From NCBI RefSeq assembly GCF_002056795.1, contig NZ_CP020104.1:5589501-5653500 (forward strand): a DNA stretch of 64,000 nt. The letters are read 5' to 3'. Origin of the DNA: Spirosoma aerolatum (lineage in GTDB: Bacteria; Bacteroidota; Bacteroidia; Cytophagales; Spirosomataceae). Under the pieces are notes generated by a model. The model saw nothing but the letters and a program-made list of their open reading frames with translations. It was not told the origin of the DNA and searched no databases. The position numbers and the translations under genes were made by a program. This document shows positions 1 through 9,326 of the stretch, piece by piece. Position 1 is the stretch's first letter. Every line of letters starts with the position of its first letter.

Positions 1-111
1 TTGTCAGAGTTTGGCATCGGGTTTGTGGTCGTCGGCCTCCACCTGGAGTTGTGGTCGGGTGCCCACCTTATGCGATGTGGTACAGCTTCAGGAGGGGCAT
101 GTTGTGAACAT
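1..111 (+). repeat. Direct repeat, copy 1 (identical to 3460-3570)
   Basis: Bases 1-111 match bases 3460-3570 without a difference; the match breaks at 112/3571. The left border cannot be seen because the window starts here, so the repeat may be much longer. It lies within the C-terminal coding part of two tandem CotH-type genes and keeps the same reading frame in both. Confidence 0.9.
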
Positions 112-214
112 TTCGGTTGCTAATGCAACGGCAAAACGAGTAGAGTTCGGTACGGGTGCCCAGCTAATATATAGCAATGCAACAGCCTCATTATTTATTC
201 AGGGAGGAAATTAA
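1..214 (+). CDS. CotH-family surface protein, 3' end only
   Basis: This is the last 70 or so codons of a gene that begins before the window; the frame is open from base 2 and ends at the stop at 212-214. It encodes the same tail found at the end of the next gene: a segment with SGLWSSASTWSCGRVPT followed by a short beta-rich stretch with GTGAQLIYSNATAS. Its first 111 bases are identical to the matching part of the gene at 383-3667, so it is almost certainly the end of a tandem paralogue. The family (CotH kinase-like proteins with surface domains) is inferred from that neighbour, since no catalytic part lies in the window. The tail motif is common at the ends of secreted Bacteroidota proteins. 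Confidence 0.75.
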   Translation, partial: CQSLASGLWSSASTWSCGRVPTLCDVVQLQEGHVVNISVANATAKRVEFGTGAQLIYSNATASLFIQGGN

Positions 215-346
215 GCGTCGCCATACTGAAATTTAGCCAGAAACCCCTCCTTAAGCGAGTCCTATTTCTCTATATTTGTAAATCATAAGTTAGTAATATG
301 TAAATATACATTAATTTATCATTTATTAGTATGGTATAATTATTGC

Positions 347-391
347 CTTCATCATGGCTGAAAGATATCCACACTTTCAACCATGATGAAG
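347..391 (+). promoter_or_regulatory. 18-bp inverted repeat holding the CotH start codons
   Basis: The arms 347-364 and 374-391 are reverse complements at 17 of 18 positions, with a 9-base loop. The 3' arm contains both candidate start codons of the next gene (ATG at 383 and at 386). In an mRNA this hairpin would sequester the translation start. The sequence shows the dyad; a role in translational control, or as a protein operator, is inference. Confidence 0.6.
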
Positions 392-3300
392 CACCATATT
401 ATTCTCACAACTCTATGCCTGTTTATAGGTATATCCTTTTCGGCCCAAAGTCAACAGCTCTATATCAATGAGTTGATGGCCTCCAACCAGACCACCCTGG
501 CCGACCCCACCGGCGCCTTCGAAGACTGGTTGGAGATCTATAACCCCAACTCCTTCTCGGTCAATATCGCTGGCTACTTCATCACCGACAACCTGGCCAA
601 CCCCACCAAATACCAGTTCGTGACCGGTTCCTCCAAAACCATTATTCCCGCCAATGGCTTTCTGCTGGTGTGGGCCAGCGGGGAGCCCAGCCGGGGAGCC
701 GATCATCTTGGTTTCAGCCTGTCGGCCAATGGGGAGCAGTTGGGCTTGTATGGTCCAGACGGCACCACGGTGGTGGATACGCTGAGTTTTGGGCCACAGC
801 GGGCTGACATTTCCTGGGGTCGTCAGCCCAACGGCAGTGCCACCTGGCTGTATTTTCAGAAAGCCAACAGCAGTCCAAAGGCATCTAACAACGGAAAAAC
901 TGGCTATGCTCAAGTGCTGGACCCACCTGTCTTTTCACATACAGGAGGGTTTTACAGCACCGGATTTGCGTTAAGTCTGAGTTCGCCCGATCCGACCGTA
1001 ACCATCTACTACACACTGGATGGGTCCGACCCCGATCCGACCAAACCGAACGCGGTCAGCTTTACCTATAAGAATAGTTACCCACAGCAACCAGGCCAAC
1101 CCTACGGCCCTACCTTAACCGAAACATACCGAACTTTTCCCTATTCCACTACACTGGCTATCTCTGACCGTAGTAATGCTGCGAACAAACTATCCATAAA
1201 GTCCTCAACAGCCTCTTCCTCGGCCTCCTACGTTCCTACAAGTCCGGTTTTCAAAGGAACCGTAGTACGCGCATTGGCCTACAAAGCCAACGCTTTACCC
1301 AGTGATATTGTCACGCAAACCTACTTCGTCTCGCCTACGCTCCCCCGGTATAACATACCCGTTGTTACTCTGGCACTGACCGAGAAGCACCTGTTCGATT
1401 ATAACACGGGTATTTATACAGCCGGTAAAACCTTCGATAACTGGCGAGCCGCCAATCCCAATGCTGGCACCGGATTTTGTACGACGGCCAATTTCGATAA
1501 CGAAGGCGATGATTGGGAACGACCAGGAAATGCCGAAATTTTTGTCGATAATCGTTCGGTCAGCAATCAGCTTGTGGGCCTGCGCATTAATGGGGGATGT
1601 TCTCGCTCGGTTCCCCGCAAGAGCCTTCGGGTTTATGGAAGCAGTGACTTCGAATACCCTTTCTTCGACAACCGTCCGCCCTCCTTGTTTTACAACCGAC
1701 TCCTGCTTCGTAACGGCGGCAACGATTGGGATTATACCACACTGATTGATGCATTTGGGCAAACAATGGTTCGGCATCTGAAATTTGATACACAATCGAA
1801 CCGTCCTGCTGCGCTTTTCCTAAACGGTGAATACTGGGGGGTTCATACACTATATGAACGCTACGATCGGTTCTATATCAATCGCAATTATGGCGTAGAT
1901 GCCGATAGTGTGGATATGGTAGAGATTGCGAACGGCTTCTCGGCATCTGAGGGGACCCTAACGAGCTTCTCGGCCTTAAATAGCTACATGACCAACACCA
2001 GTCCAATCAATTACACGTATGTGCAAACCCTGATGGATGTGGAAAATTTTGCGGACTATAACATTGCCGAGATTTTCGTAGCCAATACCGACTGGCCCCT
2101 CAATAATGTTGTTCTGTGGCGTAAACAGACCAGCCAATATCAACCGAACGCTCCTCGCGGACACGATGGCCGTTGGCGATGGATGCTAAAAGATATTGAT
2201 TTTGGGTTAAGTGGGCAAAACAATGCGCAAAACAATACTCTTGATTTTGTCACACGGTCGGATCTTTCCTATACCCTCTTTCTGCGCCGGTTGCTGGATA
2301 TACCGGCTTTTAAAACGTACTTTATCAATCGGTACGCCGATCTGCTCAATACTACCTTTTTAGCAAGTCGAACTACGGCCATGCTATCAGCCATTCAACA
2401 GCAGTACCAGCCTTATATGGCGGAGCATTTCACACGATGGCTAACGGGGAATACGTATAATGGCTGGCTAACCAATGTCGGCAACATCAATACATTCCTT
2501 CAACAACGCGCTGGCTATGCCCGCGATCACATACGAACCAAGTTCAGCCTGAGTGCCAACCGTAGCCTGACCCTCAACGTCTCCGACACCACACGAGGCT
2601 ACGTCAAAGTCAACTCCATCTCCATCCTGCCCACTACCGTAGGCGTGCCCCAGCAACCCTACCCATGGACAGGTACCTACTTCCAGGGAAACACCATTAC
2701 CATCACCGCCAGAGCAAAACCCGGATACAAGTTCGTCCGATGGACCGAAGCCAATACCACCATCTCCACCGACTCCCTATACGCCTTCAACCCAACCTCC
2801 AACCGGAGCATCACCGCCGTTTTCGACCTGGATGAGTCCTTCAACTCCTTCCCGGCAGCCTACTCCCTGGCCACCTGCGACTACCAGCTCTCCAACTGGC
2901 CAGCAACAGCTCCGTCAGCCACCTACCCCCCAAACATGGTTTTCGTTTCCATGAACCAGGAAGATCCAACCCTGTCGGCCACCATCTCCAACACCGTCAC
3001 CGGCGCCTACAACCTCACCAGCCGTACCCGCATCAACGGACTCAATGAGAACGGTTTCTCCTTCATCAACACCGGCAACAGCAATACCAATCCGGGCTAT
3101 GTGGCCTCCACCCTGGGCGGGGCCCTACTGGCCATCCGTACCAGTGGCCTCAACCAGGCCTATGTCCAGTGGACGGGGGGTACGGTGACCCCCAATGTGA
3201 AGCAGTACCGCATCCGGCTGCGCTACCGGGTGGGCGACTCCGGCCCCTTCACCGATCTGCTGGACAGCCAGAACAACCCCGTCGAGTATGTACGCAGTGC

Positions 3301-3667
3301 CACGGCGGGCGATAGCCAGGTGCTGGGTCCGGTGGCTCTGCCCGCCAGTGTGCTCAACAAGCCCTATGTTCAGTTGTTGTGGCAGTACTACTGGACGGGA
3401 GTAGGCAGCAATGCCCGGGATGAGTTGCGGATCGATGAGATTATCATATCGCGGGGGGCTTGTCAGAGTTTGGCATCGGGTTTGTGGTCGTCGGCCTCCA
3501 CCTGGAGTTGTGGTCGGGTGCCCACCTTATGCGATGTGGTACAGCTTCAGGAGGGGCATGTTGTGAACATAACCATCCCGAATGCCACAGCCAAAAGCAT
3601 TCAGTTTGGAAGGAACGCCCAACTTACGTTTGATAATGCTACGGCGTCGGTTCAAACTCAGAACTAA
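383..3667 (+). CDS. CotH kinase-family secreted protein with lamin-tail and repeat domains
   Basis: A 1094-residue protein with an N-terminal signal peptide (residues 1-23, cleavage near SAQSQQ). A lamin-tail-like domain follows (about 26-130, LYINELMASN), then a chitobiase C-terminal-like segment (about 177-215, TIYYTLDGSDPDP). The CotH domain covers about 340-690 and includes LRINGG near 400, LNGEYWGVHTLYER near 480 and WRWMLKDIDFGL near 597. An InlB B-repeat-like domain follows (about 739-817, GYKFVRWTE), then a tail with SGLWSSASTWSCGRVPT (about 1031). CotH proteins are atypical protein kinases in spore formers; in Bacteroidota they are surface proteins of unclear role. A second copy ends just upstream. 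Codon use changes sharply inside the gene: the ends are rich in C-ending codons and the middle is not, which suggests recombination between copies. The start at 386 is equally possible. Confidence 0.85.
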   Translation: MMKHHIILTTLCLFIGISFSAQSQQLYINELMASNQTTLADPTGAFEDWLEIYNPNSFSVNIAGYFITDNLANPTKYQFVTGSSKTIIPANGFLLVWASGEPSRGADHLGFSLSANGEQLGLYGPDGTTVVDTLSFGPQRADISWGRQPNGSATWLYFQKANSSPKASNNGKTGYAQVLDPPVFSHTGGFYSTGFALSLSSPDPTVTIYYTLDGSDPDPTKPNAVSFTYKNSYPQQPGQPYGPTLTETYRTFPYSTTLAISDRSNAANKLSIKSSTASSSASYVPTSPVFKGTVVRALAYKANALPSDIVTQTYFVSPTLPRYNIPVVTLALTEKHLFDYNTGIYTAGKTFDNWRAANPNAGTGFCTTANFDNEGDDWERPGNAEIFVDNRSVSNQLVGLRINGGCSRSVPRKSLRVYGSSDFEYPFFDNRPPSLFYNRLLLRNGGNDWDYTTLIDAFGQTMVRHLKFDTQSNRPAALFLNGEYWGVHTLYERYDRFYINRNYGVDADSVDMVEIANGFSASEGTLTSFSALNSYMTNTSPINYTYVQTLMDVENFADYNIAEIFVANTDWPLNNVVLWRKQTSQYQPNAPRGHDGRWRWMLKDIDFGLSGQNNAQNNTLDFVTRSDLSYTLFLRRLLDIPAFKTYFINRYADLLNTTFLASRTTAMLSAIQQQYQPYMAEHFTRWLTGNTYNGWLTNVGNINTFLQQRAGYARDHIRTKFSLSANRSLTLNVSDTTRGYVKVNSISILPTTVGVPQQPYPWTGTYFQGNTITITARAKPGYKFVRWTEANTTISTDSLYAFNPTSNRSITAVFDLDESFNSFPAAYSLATCDYQLSNWPATAPSATYPPNMVFVSMNQEDPTLSATISNTVTGAYNLTSRTRINGLNENGFSFINTGNSNTNPGYVASTLGGALLAIRTSGLNQAYVQWTGGTVTPNVKQYRIRLRYRVGDSGPFTDLLDSQNNPVEYVRSATAGDSQVLGPVALPASVLNKPYVQLLWQYYWTGVGSNARDELRIDEIIISRGACQSLASGLWSSASTWSCGRVPTLCDVVQLQEGHVVNITIPNATAKSIQFGRNAQLTFDNATASVQTQN
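3460..3570 (+). repeat. Direct repeat, copy 2 (identical to 1-111)
   Basis: This is the second copy of the 111-base identical stretch, within the C-terminal coding part of the complete CotH gene. Downstream of 3570 the two genes still encode similar tails (NATAK and NATAS are shared) but their DNA differs. A sharp end to perfect identity inside a conserved tail fits gene conversion or a recent partial duplication. Confidence 0.9.
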
Positions 3668-3688
3668 GTCTGCTCTATTTACCAGCCT

Positions 3689-4714
3689 CTAATTCAGCGG
3701 GAGTACCAGAACCGTTGGTTTTTGTGCCGGGAAATTAGGTACGGGTCTGCCCGATTCATCAAACGCATCCCACTGACTATTGGCGATATAATAAAACTGA
3801 CAACCAACAATAACTCCCAGCGTAGGCTCGCTGGCCAGCGGATGGCCAACATCCAGCGTATCGACCTGCTCAATGGCCAGTGCCTGTTTTGCCAGCCGAA
3901 TCCGGGAAACTCGATAGGGCTTACGCCGATTTTGGATGGCAATCAGGCTGTTCTGGTCATAGTATAACCCGTCGATACCGCTCAGATCGGCAGATTGTGT
4001 GCAGGATAAACAGCTAACCTGCCGGGTTGCCAAGTCAACAGCCAGCAGGCCACGACGGTAATCGGCTACGAATAATGTCTTCTGATCGTCGGATAAGGCC
4101 AATCCCTGAAGGGATCGAAATAAGGTGTCAGTCAAAAAAGGGGTTATTACGCTTGCTCCCGCTTCCAGCCGGTAAATCCAGGGGGTACGGCTATCGGTGG
4201 CATAAACCGCTCCATCGAGAGCCAGGGTCAGGTCGCCCAGCAGATGCGCTTTGCCATCATCTGGCATCAACCATCTTCGCTTCAACCGCCTGGTGGTTAA
4301 GTCGTATACAACTAGTGCCGAACGTCCATTCGTAGTAGCTGTAATCCCTTTTGTCTGCGGCAATGCTGAACTGCATGCCCATAACAACCGACGTTTCGGA
4401 TCTACTTTCATCCCGAAAACACCCCAAAGGCTATCGCCCGGCTGAGAGAAAGCAGCAGGTCCCGTTTTTTCGGAATACCGGATGATTTTCCGCTCATGCA
4501 CACTACTAATATAAAACATACCGGTTTTTGGGTCATGCGCAATTCCCTCCGTAATCAGCCCCGTTTCGGACAATTGAAAAGCAATCTGGCTGCGGTGCAT
4601 CGAACTGCTGGGTTGCACAACCTGTCCAAAAGCCATAAAGACTGTTTGTTCAGCTATAAACGCATAGCTGATCAGCGAGCGAATAGAGAAAATACATGTT
4701 CGGAGGTTATACAT
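3689..4714 (-). CDS. Secreted beta-propeller protein, SMP-30/gluconolactonase-like
   Basis: A 341-residue protein that reads as a chain of beta-propeller blades. Blade-like units include EGIAHDPKTGMFYISSVHE (about 55-75), LTLALDGAVYATDSRTPWIYRL and LQGLALSDDQKTLFVADYRRGL, spaced about 45-60 residues apart as in SMP-30 and NHL-type proteins. The N-terminus is hydrophobic and could be a signal peptide, although an internal ATG at residue 27 is also possible. The family binds a metal and often hydrolyses lactones, but I cannot place the metal ligands with confidence, so enzyme activity is uncertain. The gene converges on the CotH gene with only 21 bases between them. Its upstream 242 bases hold no feature that I can support. 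Confidence 0.65.
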   Translation of the reverse strand: MYNLRTCIFSIRSLISYAFIAEQTVFMAFGQVVQPSSSMHRSQIAFQLSETGLITEGIAHDPKTGMFYISSVHERKIIRYSEKTGPAAFSQPGDSLWGVFGMKVDPKRRLLWACSSALPQTKGITATTNGRSALVVYDLTTRRLKRRWLMPDDGKAHLLGDLTLALDGAVYATDSRTPWIYRLEAGASVITPFLTDTLFRSLQGLALSDDQKTLFVADYRRGLLAVDLATRQVSCLSCTQSADLSGIDGLYYDQNSLIAIQNRRKPYRVSRIRLAKQALAIEQVDTLDVGHPLASEPTLGVIVGCQFYYIANSQWDAFDESGRPVPNFPAQKPTVLVLPLN

Positions 4715-4956
4715 AAAACAGCCAAGACGTCGCCAACTACCAAGAAGGGATTATACGGAAGGTTCCTGATCAAACAAATTCAGAAAGCAAAAGCTCTTAC
4801 AGTGTAATGCACAACTCGTTAAACAGCTCATAAACAAAGGCTAATATAAGGTTTAAAATCCAATCTCGACTCGCTTTATTGACAGCCTACCACCTAGTAT
4901 AGCCATAGGTATAATTAGCTACCAGAGCTCCTTTTAACGAGGTTAATTTAATAACT

Positions 4957-7900
4957 ATGCGGAACTGGTACCTCATCGTCTGGCTAACTGCCCTTCTATT
5001 TTTAGGATCGTTCCGGCTAGCTCATGGTCAACCGACGGCCATCCTCATCGGAGCCGTAGTAGATGCCACCACGGGGAAACCCATGCCGTTTGCCAACGTC
5101 TATATCAATGGCTCAACGCGGGGAGCTGTTACCGACGAAAAAGGGACCTATACCCTTACTGGAATTCCCCCTGGTACGGTTGAGATTGTTGCTTCGTTTG
5201 TTGGTTATCAGTCTGATAAACGCACCGTCCGATTTGATAATACGTCTCCGCAAACAGCCAATTTCCGGCTGAAAGCCAATGAGCAAACGTTAGATGCTGT
5301 AACCGTAAAAGGCAATCCGAAGAACAGAGAGCGGCAGTTACGCCAGTTTAAAAAGCTACTTTTTGGCGAGCCGTTTGGCGGGCAATGTCTGCTTGTAAAC
5401 AGCGATGTTCTCCGTTTTAAAGAAGATAAAGATCATCTATATGCAACCGCTTCTGAACCTTTGATTATCGACAATCAGGCGCTAGGTTATCGACTAATTT
5501 ATGATCTGCAACAGTTTGACGGCACTACGTCAGGAGAAGCCTATTATGGGGGTACAGCCCGTTTTGACGAATTAAAACCCGAGAACGAACGGCAAGCCAG
5601 CCGCTTCCAGCGGAATCGGCTGACCGCTTACAAAGGATCTATTCGGCATTTAATGGCTAGCCTGACGGATAATACGTTCAAAGAGGCCGGTTTTCTGGTC
5701 TATCAGGAGGATGTTACCAAAATGGTATCTCTGGAACAGCGGTCAATTACCCTCTCGGCTGCGATCAACGATTACAAGCGGCTGGTACCCATTCAGACTA
5801 CCACATTAATTCAACCCGGCCGGTTATCGACCGAACGACGATTGGTTTCACCAATGAAGCTAATTGTATTCTACACGAATGCAAATTCGGGTTTCTCACC
5901 TTATCCTGATGCTCGTTACGCCTACACGGAAATGAGGCTACCCAAAGGTCAGTTGCAAATGACGGTCGATGGGGTTATTACCATGCCTGAAGGAATGGAA
6001 GTCAAAGGCTCGATGGGGAATGACCGGCTATCGACCATGCTACCCGCCGATTGGAAACCCGGCGAAATGGCGAAAGAGACGCTTTCGACCGAACCATTGG
6101 CTATAAAAGGTAAACTCGCTCCATCCGACACTCGTATGGAGCGTATCGCAGCGGCTTTCAGTGAGCGATTCAGGCTGCTGGCGCCTACCGTGTTTGTTCA
6201 CATCGATAAGCCTTTTTACGCCACGGGCGATCAGCTTTGGATGAGTACATATTTACTCGACGCGGCTAGCAACCAGCGAGCCAGTGGCGAAACGGCTATT
6301 CATGTTGATCTACTTTCGTCAGCAGGCAAGCTTGTGCAACACCAGTGGGTACGTATCATTGACGGACGCGGTGAAGGCAATTTTCGCCTGTCGGATACGC
6401 TCCTAACAGGAACGTATCGCTTACGTGCTTATACCGATGAAGACGACGCCCAGCAACGGCCTGCGTTCGAGCGGTCTGTAGCCGTCTATAATCTGCTTCG
6501 GCCCAACGCATCCATACGCAGTGATTCGACCCCTCAACAGGCTGATGTTCAGATTCTTCCGGAAGGTGGTCGCTGGATTTCGGGATTGCCAGCGCGGCTA
6601 GGCGTAAAAATTGTTCAGCCCAATGGTCATGGATTACCCATAGCAGGGCGTATTGTCGATGATTTAGGGGCTGAGGTTGTTCGTTTTAAGACCAATCGGC
6701 AAGGTATGACCAGTGTGGCGATGGAGCCAAAGCCGCAACGGATCTATTACGCTGATGTAACGTATAACAACCAGCCCCAACGCGTTCCGTTACCCAGGCC
6801 CGAAACGGAAGGGATACTACTTTCCGCCGATGCGATCAGCGATACAACCCGTCTGGCGTTGACCCTACAAAGTACTAACCGGGCCGCTCTCGACTCCGTG
6901 TATATCCTGATTCAGCAACATGGCCGTGTGGTCGATAGTCGAAAAATTCTTCTGCAAAATGGCGTAGCAAAGGTAAGTTTACCCATGATGACCTGGTTGC
7001 CGGGCCTGGCGCAAATCACCCTGTACGATGCCAGCGCCAAACCGCAAGCCGAGCGACTAGTTTTTGTCCCCGAATTTACTACGCCAGTACGGGTGCTAAT
7101 GGCTTTTAACAAAAAGCGGTATCAGCCACGCGAGCAGGCCATCCTGAGCATCAATCTGAGCCATAACGGATCATCGTCTCAGGCCGCTTTATCGGCATCG
7201 ATTACCGATGCAGGCCAAGTGCCTGATGATACCGCCAACGCTACGTTGTCGGCGCACTTGTTGCTAACGGGAGAACTTCGGGGCCGTATCGAAAACCCCA
7301 ATAGCTACGTTGTAAATCACTCAGCCGAAACCCGTCGAGCGCTGGACGACCTGCTGCTGACGCAGGGCTGGCGACGGATTAGGGGCACGCCCGAAGCGGA
7401 TTCGCTTGGTGGTATATCCTTCAGAGGTCGTATTTTGACTGTTAAAAAAGAGCCAATACCCGGCGCCCAGATCACCATAATGGCGACAGCCCCCCGGCAA
7501 TCGTTTGTTAAATCAACAGTAGCTGATGAGCAGGGGCGTTTCCGGCTGGCGGGGATGGCAATTGCCGATACGGTACAATTACTAACGAAAATCGCTGATC
7601 GTAAGCAGCATACCCTTTCAGCTAAAGAAGCCTTTCTGGTTCAGGAAAGACCTGGCAACCTATGGGAGCACCGTACGCTAACCGATGCGCCAAACTGGTC
7701 GACGATGAAAGCGCAACTGGAAGCAGCTCGAATTCGGCAGGAAGCAAATACCGATTTCTACCGCGATAAAATGGCGAAAGAGCTGAACGAAGTGACCGTG
7801 CGAGCGCAAAAATCCGATAAAAGACCCGAGGATATTCAACAGCGTAGCTTGCACACTGAGGCCGATGCCGTTATTGTGGTCGATGAGAAATCGCCAGCCT

Positions 7901-8508
7901 ACCAGAATCTATATGAAATGATCCAGGGGCGATTAACGGGCGTGACCATCAAACGGATAGGAGCTGCTGTAGCGCGTGCCTATACTGTATCGATACGCGG
8001 AACGACTAGTTTTAGTATGGGTTCACAGCCCTTGTATTTGATGGATGGCCTGCCCATTGAGGACCCCGATGGAACTGCTTTGCTTTTCTTTAGCCCAAGT
8101 GATATTGAACGCATTGAACTACTGAAAAGTGCAAGTACAACTGGTACATACGGCGCTCGGGGCGGAAACGGAGTTATTGCTTTTTACACGAAAAGCGCAC
8201 GATCTATGCAGGGCAACGTAAAACCCAACGAGGGGATGAGATCGATTCAATTCATTGGTTATCCATCCGTGCAGCGCGAATTTTATATACCCCGCTACGA
8301 TGCGGAGGCCCCAACCGGTCTCCTTTCTGGCCCCGTCGATCACCGGGATGTACTGTACTGGAAACCACTCATGCAAACCGATAGCCAGGGGCATAGCCAA
8401 CTCCGTTTCCCACTGTCGGACGTTGTGCGAACCTTGCGCGTGATGATCCAGGGTGTTACGGCCGATGGTCGCCCGGTACTGGGCGTTCAGTTAATTCAGG
8501 TTCAATAG
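4957..8508 (+). CDS. Large secreted protein: carboxypeptidase-regulatory, macroglobulin-like and TonB-plug domains
   Basis: A 1183-residue protein with a signal peptide (1-25). A carboxypeptidase-regulatory-like domain covers about 28-112 (GKPMPFANVYINGSTRGAVTD). Macroglobulin MG2-like sequence starts near 413 (VFVHIDKPFYATGDQLWMST) and further beta domains follow. A second regulatory-like domain lies near 818-870. A TonB-receptor plug-like domain lies at about 960-1085 and contains SIRGTTSF, LYLMDGLPIEDP and GARGGNGVIAFYTK. The C-terminus resembles an alpha-2-macroglobulin piece (DSQGHSQLRFPLSD). No 22-strand barrel follows the plug, so this is not a transporter. Proteins of this layout are frequent in Bacteroidota and have no settled role; docking to an outer-membrane barrel is a guess. 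It lies 59 bases before the next gene and may be cotranscribed with it. Confidence 0.8.
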   Translation: MRNWYLIVWLTALLFLGSFRLAHGQPTAILIGAVVDATTGKPMPFANVYINGSTRGAVTDEKGTYTLTGIPPGTVEIVASFVGYQSDKRTVRFDNTSPQTANFRLKANEQTLDAVTVKGNPKNRERQLRQFKKLLFGEPFGGQCLLVNSDVLRFKEDKDHLYATASEPLIIDNQALGYRLIYDLQQFDGTTSGEAYYGGTARFDELKPENERQASRFQRNRLTAYKGSIRHLMASLTDNTFKEAGFLVYQEDVTKMVSLEQRSITLSAAINDYKRLVPIQTTTLIQPGRLSTERRLVSPMKLIVFYTNANSGFSPYPDARYAYTEMRLPKGQLQMTVDGVITMPEGMEVKGSMGNDRLSTMLPADWKPGEMAKETLSTEPLAIKGKLAPSDTRMERIAAAFSERFRLLAPTVFVHIDKPFYATGDQLWMSTYLLDAASNQRASGETAIHVDLLSSAGKLVQHQWVRIIDGRGEGNFRLSDTLLTGTYRLRAYTDEDDAQQRPAFERSVAVYNLLRPNASIRSDSTPQQADVQILPEGGRWISGLPARLGVKIVQPNGHGLPIAGRIVDDLGAEVVRFKTNRQGMTSVAMEPKPQRIYYADVTYNNQPQRVPLPRPETEGILLSADAISDTTRLALTLQSTNRAALDSVYILIQQHGRVVDSRKILLQNGVAKVSLPMMTWLPGLAQITLYDASAKPQAERLVFVPEFTTPVRVLMAFNKKRYQPREQAILSINLSHNGSSSQAALSASITDAGQVPDDTANATLSAHLLLTGELRGRIENPNSYVVNHSAETRRALDDLLLTQGWRRIRGTPEADSLGGISFRGRILTVKKEPIPGAQITIMATAPRQSFVKSTVADEQGRFRLAGMAIADTVQLLTKIADRKQHTLSAKEAFLVQERPGNLWEHRTLTDAPNWSTMKAQLEAARIRQEANTDFYRDKMAKELNEVTVRAQKSDKRPEDIQQRSLHTEADAVIVVDEKSPAYQNLYEMIQGRLTGVTIKRIGAAVARAYTVSIRGTTSFSMGSQPLYLMDGLPIEDPDGTALLFFSPSDIERIELLKSASTTGTYGARGGNGVIAFYTKSARSMQGNVKPNEGMRSIQFIGYPSVQREFYIPRYDAEAPTGLLSGPVDHRDVLYWKPLMQTDSQGHSQLRFPLSDVVRTLRVMIQGVTADGRPVLGVQLIQVQ

Positions 8509-8567
8509 CGTAGGGATTTATTTTCCGGATAAGCGTTCATCGTTACACTTCTTTATTATCCTCAGCC

Positions 8568-9275
8568 ATGAAATTTGTATCGTTCGTTTGTTTTCTGTTG
8601 GTTGGAGCTCATTCGCTTGTTGCAGCTCAAAGCAATCAATATATCCGGGTCAAAGCAGGAGAAAATCTGACAAATTCTCTCTCCTTCAATGACCGTTACC
8701 AATACCCGGCTTTTACAATGGGAAAGCTTGTTTATGCCTCCAATAAGTCGTCGGCGGCCCGGTTCAACTACAATCTATTGTTGAATGAGATGCATTTCAT
8801 CAATGCTACTGGCGATACGCTGGCGTTGGAAAATGACCCCACCGTTCAGCTCGTCGTAATCGGCCCCGACTCGTTTTACTACGAGTACCCAAAGACCTAT
8901 TGGCAGCTCGTATCAACCTATCGCTCAGCCCAGTTGCTGATTAAACGAACCATGGTTTTAATTGACCGGGAAAAAGAAGGCGGTTATAAACAGTCGACGG
9001 GTGCCTCAGCGATACGAACCACGTCTACGTATTCAGGTGTGAACGGGTCATTAGCCCGATTAGATGCCCATAGCGATATGTTATTTTCAAAAAAAGCTGA
9101 GTTCCGACTACGGGATAACAATGGCAAATTTCACCCGGCCAGCCAAGCCGGTTTCCTGCATTTATTCGCTAAAAACAAACAGGCCGTCAAGCAATACGTA
9201 AAGGAAAACTCAATCAATTTCAATGAGGAAACCGATCTAAAAACCAGTCTCGCTTTCTGTACGAATCTGCCCTAA
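8568..9275 (+). CDS. Secreted protein of unknown function
   Basis: A 235-residue protein with a clear signal peptide (about 1-20, cleavage near LVAAQS). The mature part is rich in beta-type sequence with many aromatic residues (PDSFYYEYPKTYWQL) and ends in a Lys-rich helical stretch. I do not recognise a family. It follows the plug/macroglobulin-like gene on the same strand at 59 bases, so the two probably form a unit, and a small hairpin terminator follows. The start is the ATG directly before the hydrophobic signal sequence. Confidence 0.6.
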   Translation: MKFVSFVCFLLVGAHSLVAAQSNQYIRVKAGENLTNSLSFNDRYQYPAFTMGKLVYASNKSSAARFNYNLLLNEMHFINATGDTLALENDPTVQLVVIGPDSFYYEYPKTYWQLVSTYRSAQLLIKRTMVLIDREKEGGYKQSTGASAIRTTSTYSGVNGSLARLDAHSDMLFSKKAEFRLRDNNGKFHPASQAGFLHLFAKNKQAVKQYVKENSINFNEETDLKTSLAFCTNLP

Positions 9276-9281
9276 GTAAAA

Positions 9282-9302
9282 ACAGATCCGGTATGGATCT
9301 GT
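9282..9302. terminator. Bidirectional hairpin between convergent genes
   Basis: ACAGATCC (9282-9289) and GGATCTGT (9295-9302) are perfect 8-bp arms around a 5-base loop. The hairpin lies 7 bases after one stop codon and 25 bases before the end of the convergent gene, the right place for a shared terminator. An A-rich run precedes it, which would read as a U tract on the minus strand. Confidence 0.6.
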
Positions 9303-9326
9303 CCAGCCGCCTGGGCTATTAGTCCA

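Noticed and set aside
413..1850. Several minus-strand frames of 87-166 codons within the CotH gene
   Set aside because: They lie opposite a well-supported secreted multidomain protein and show no family motifs; codon bias explains them.
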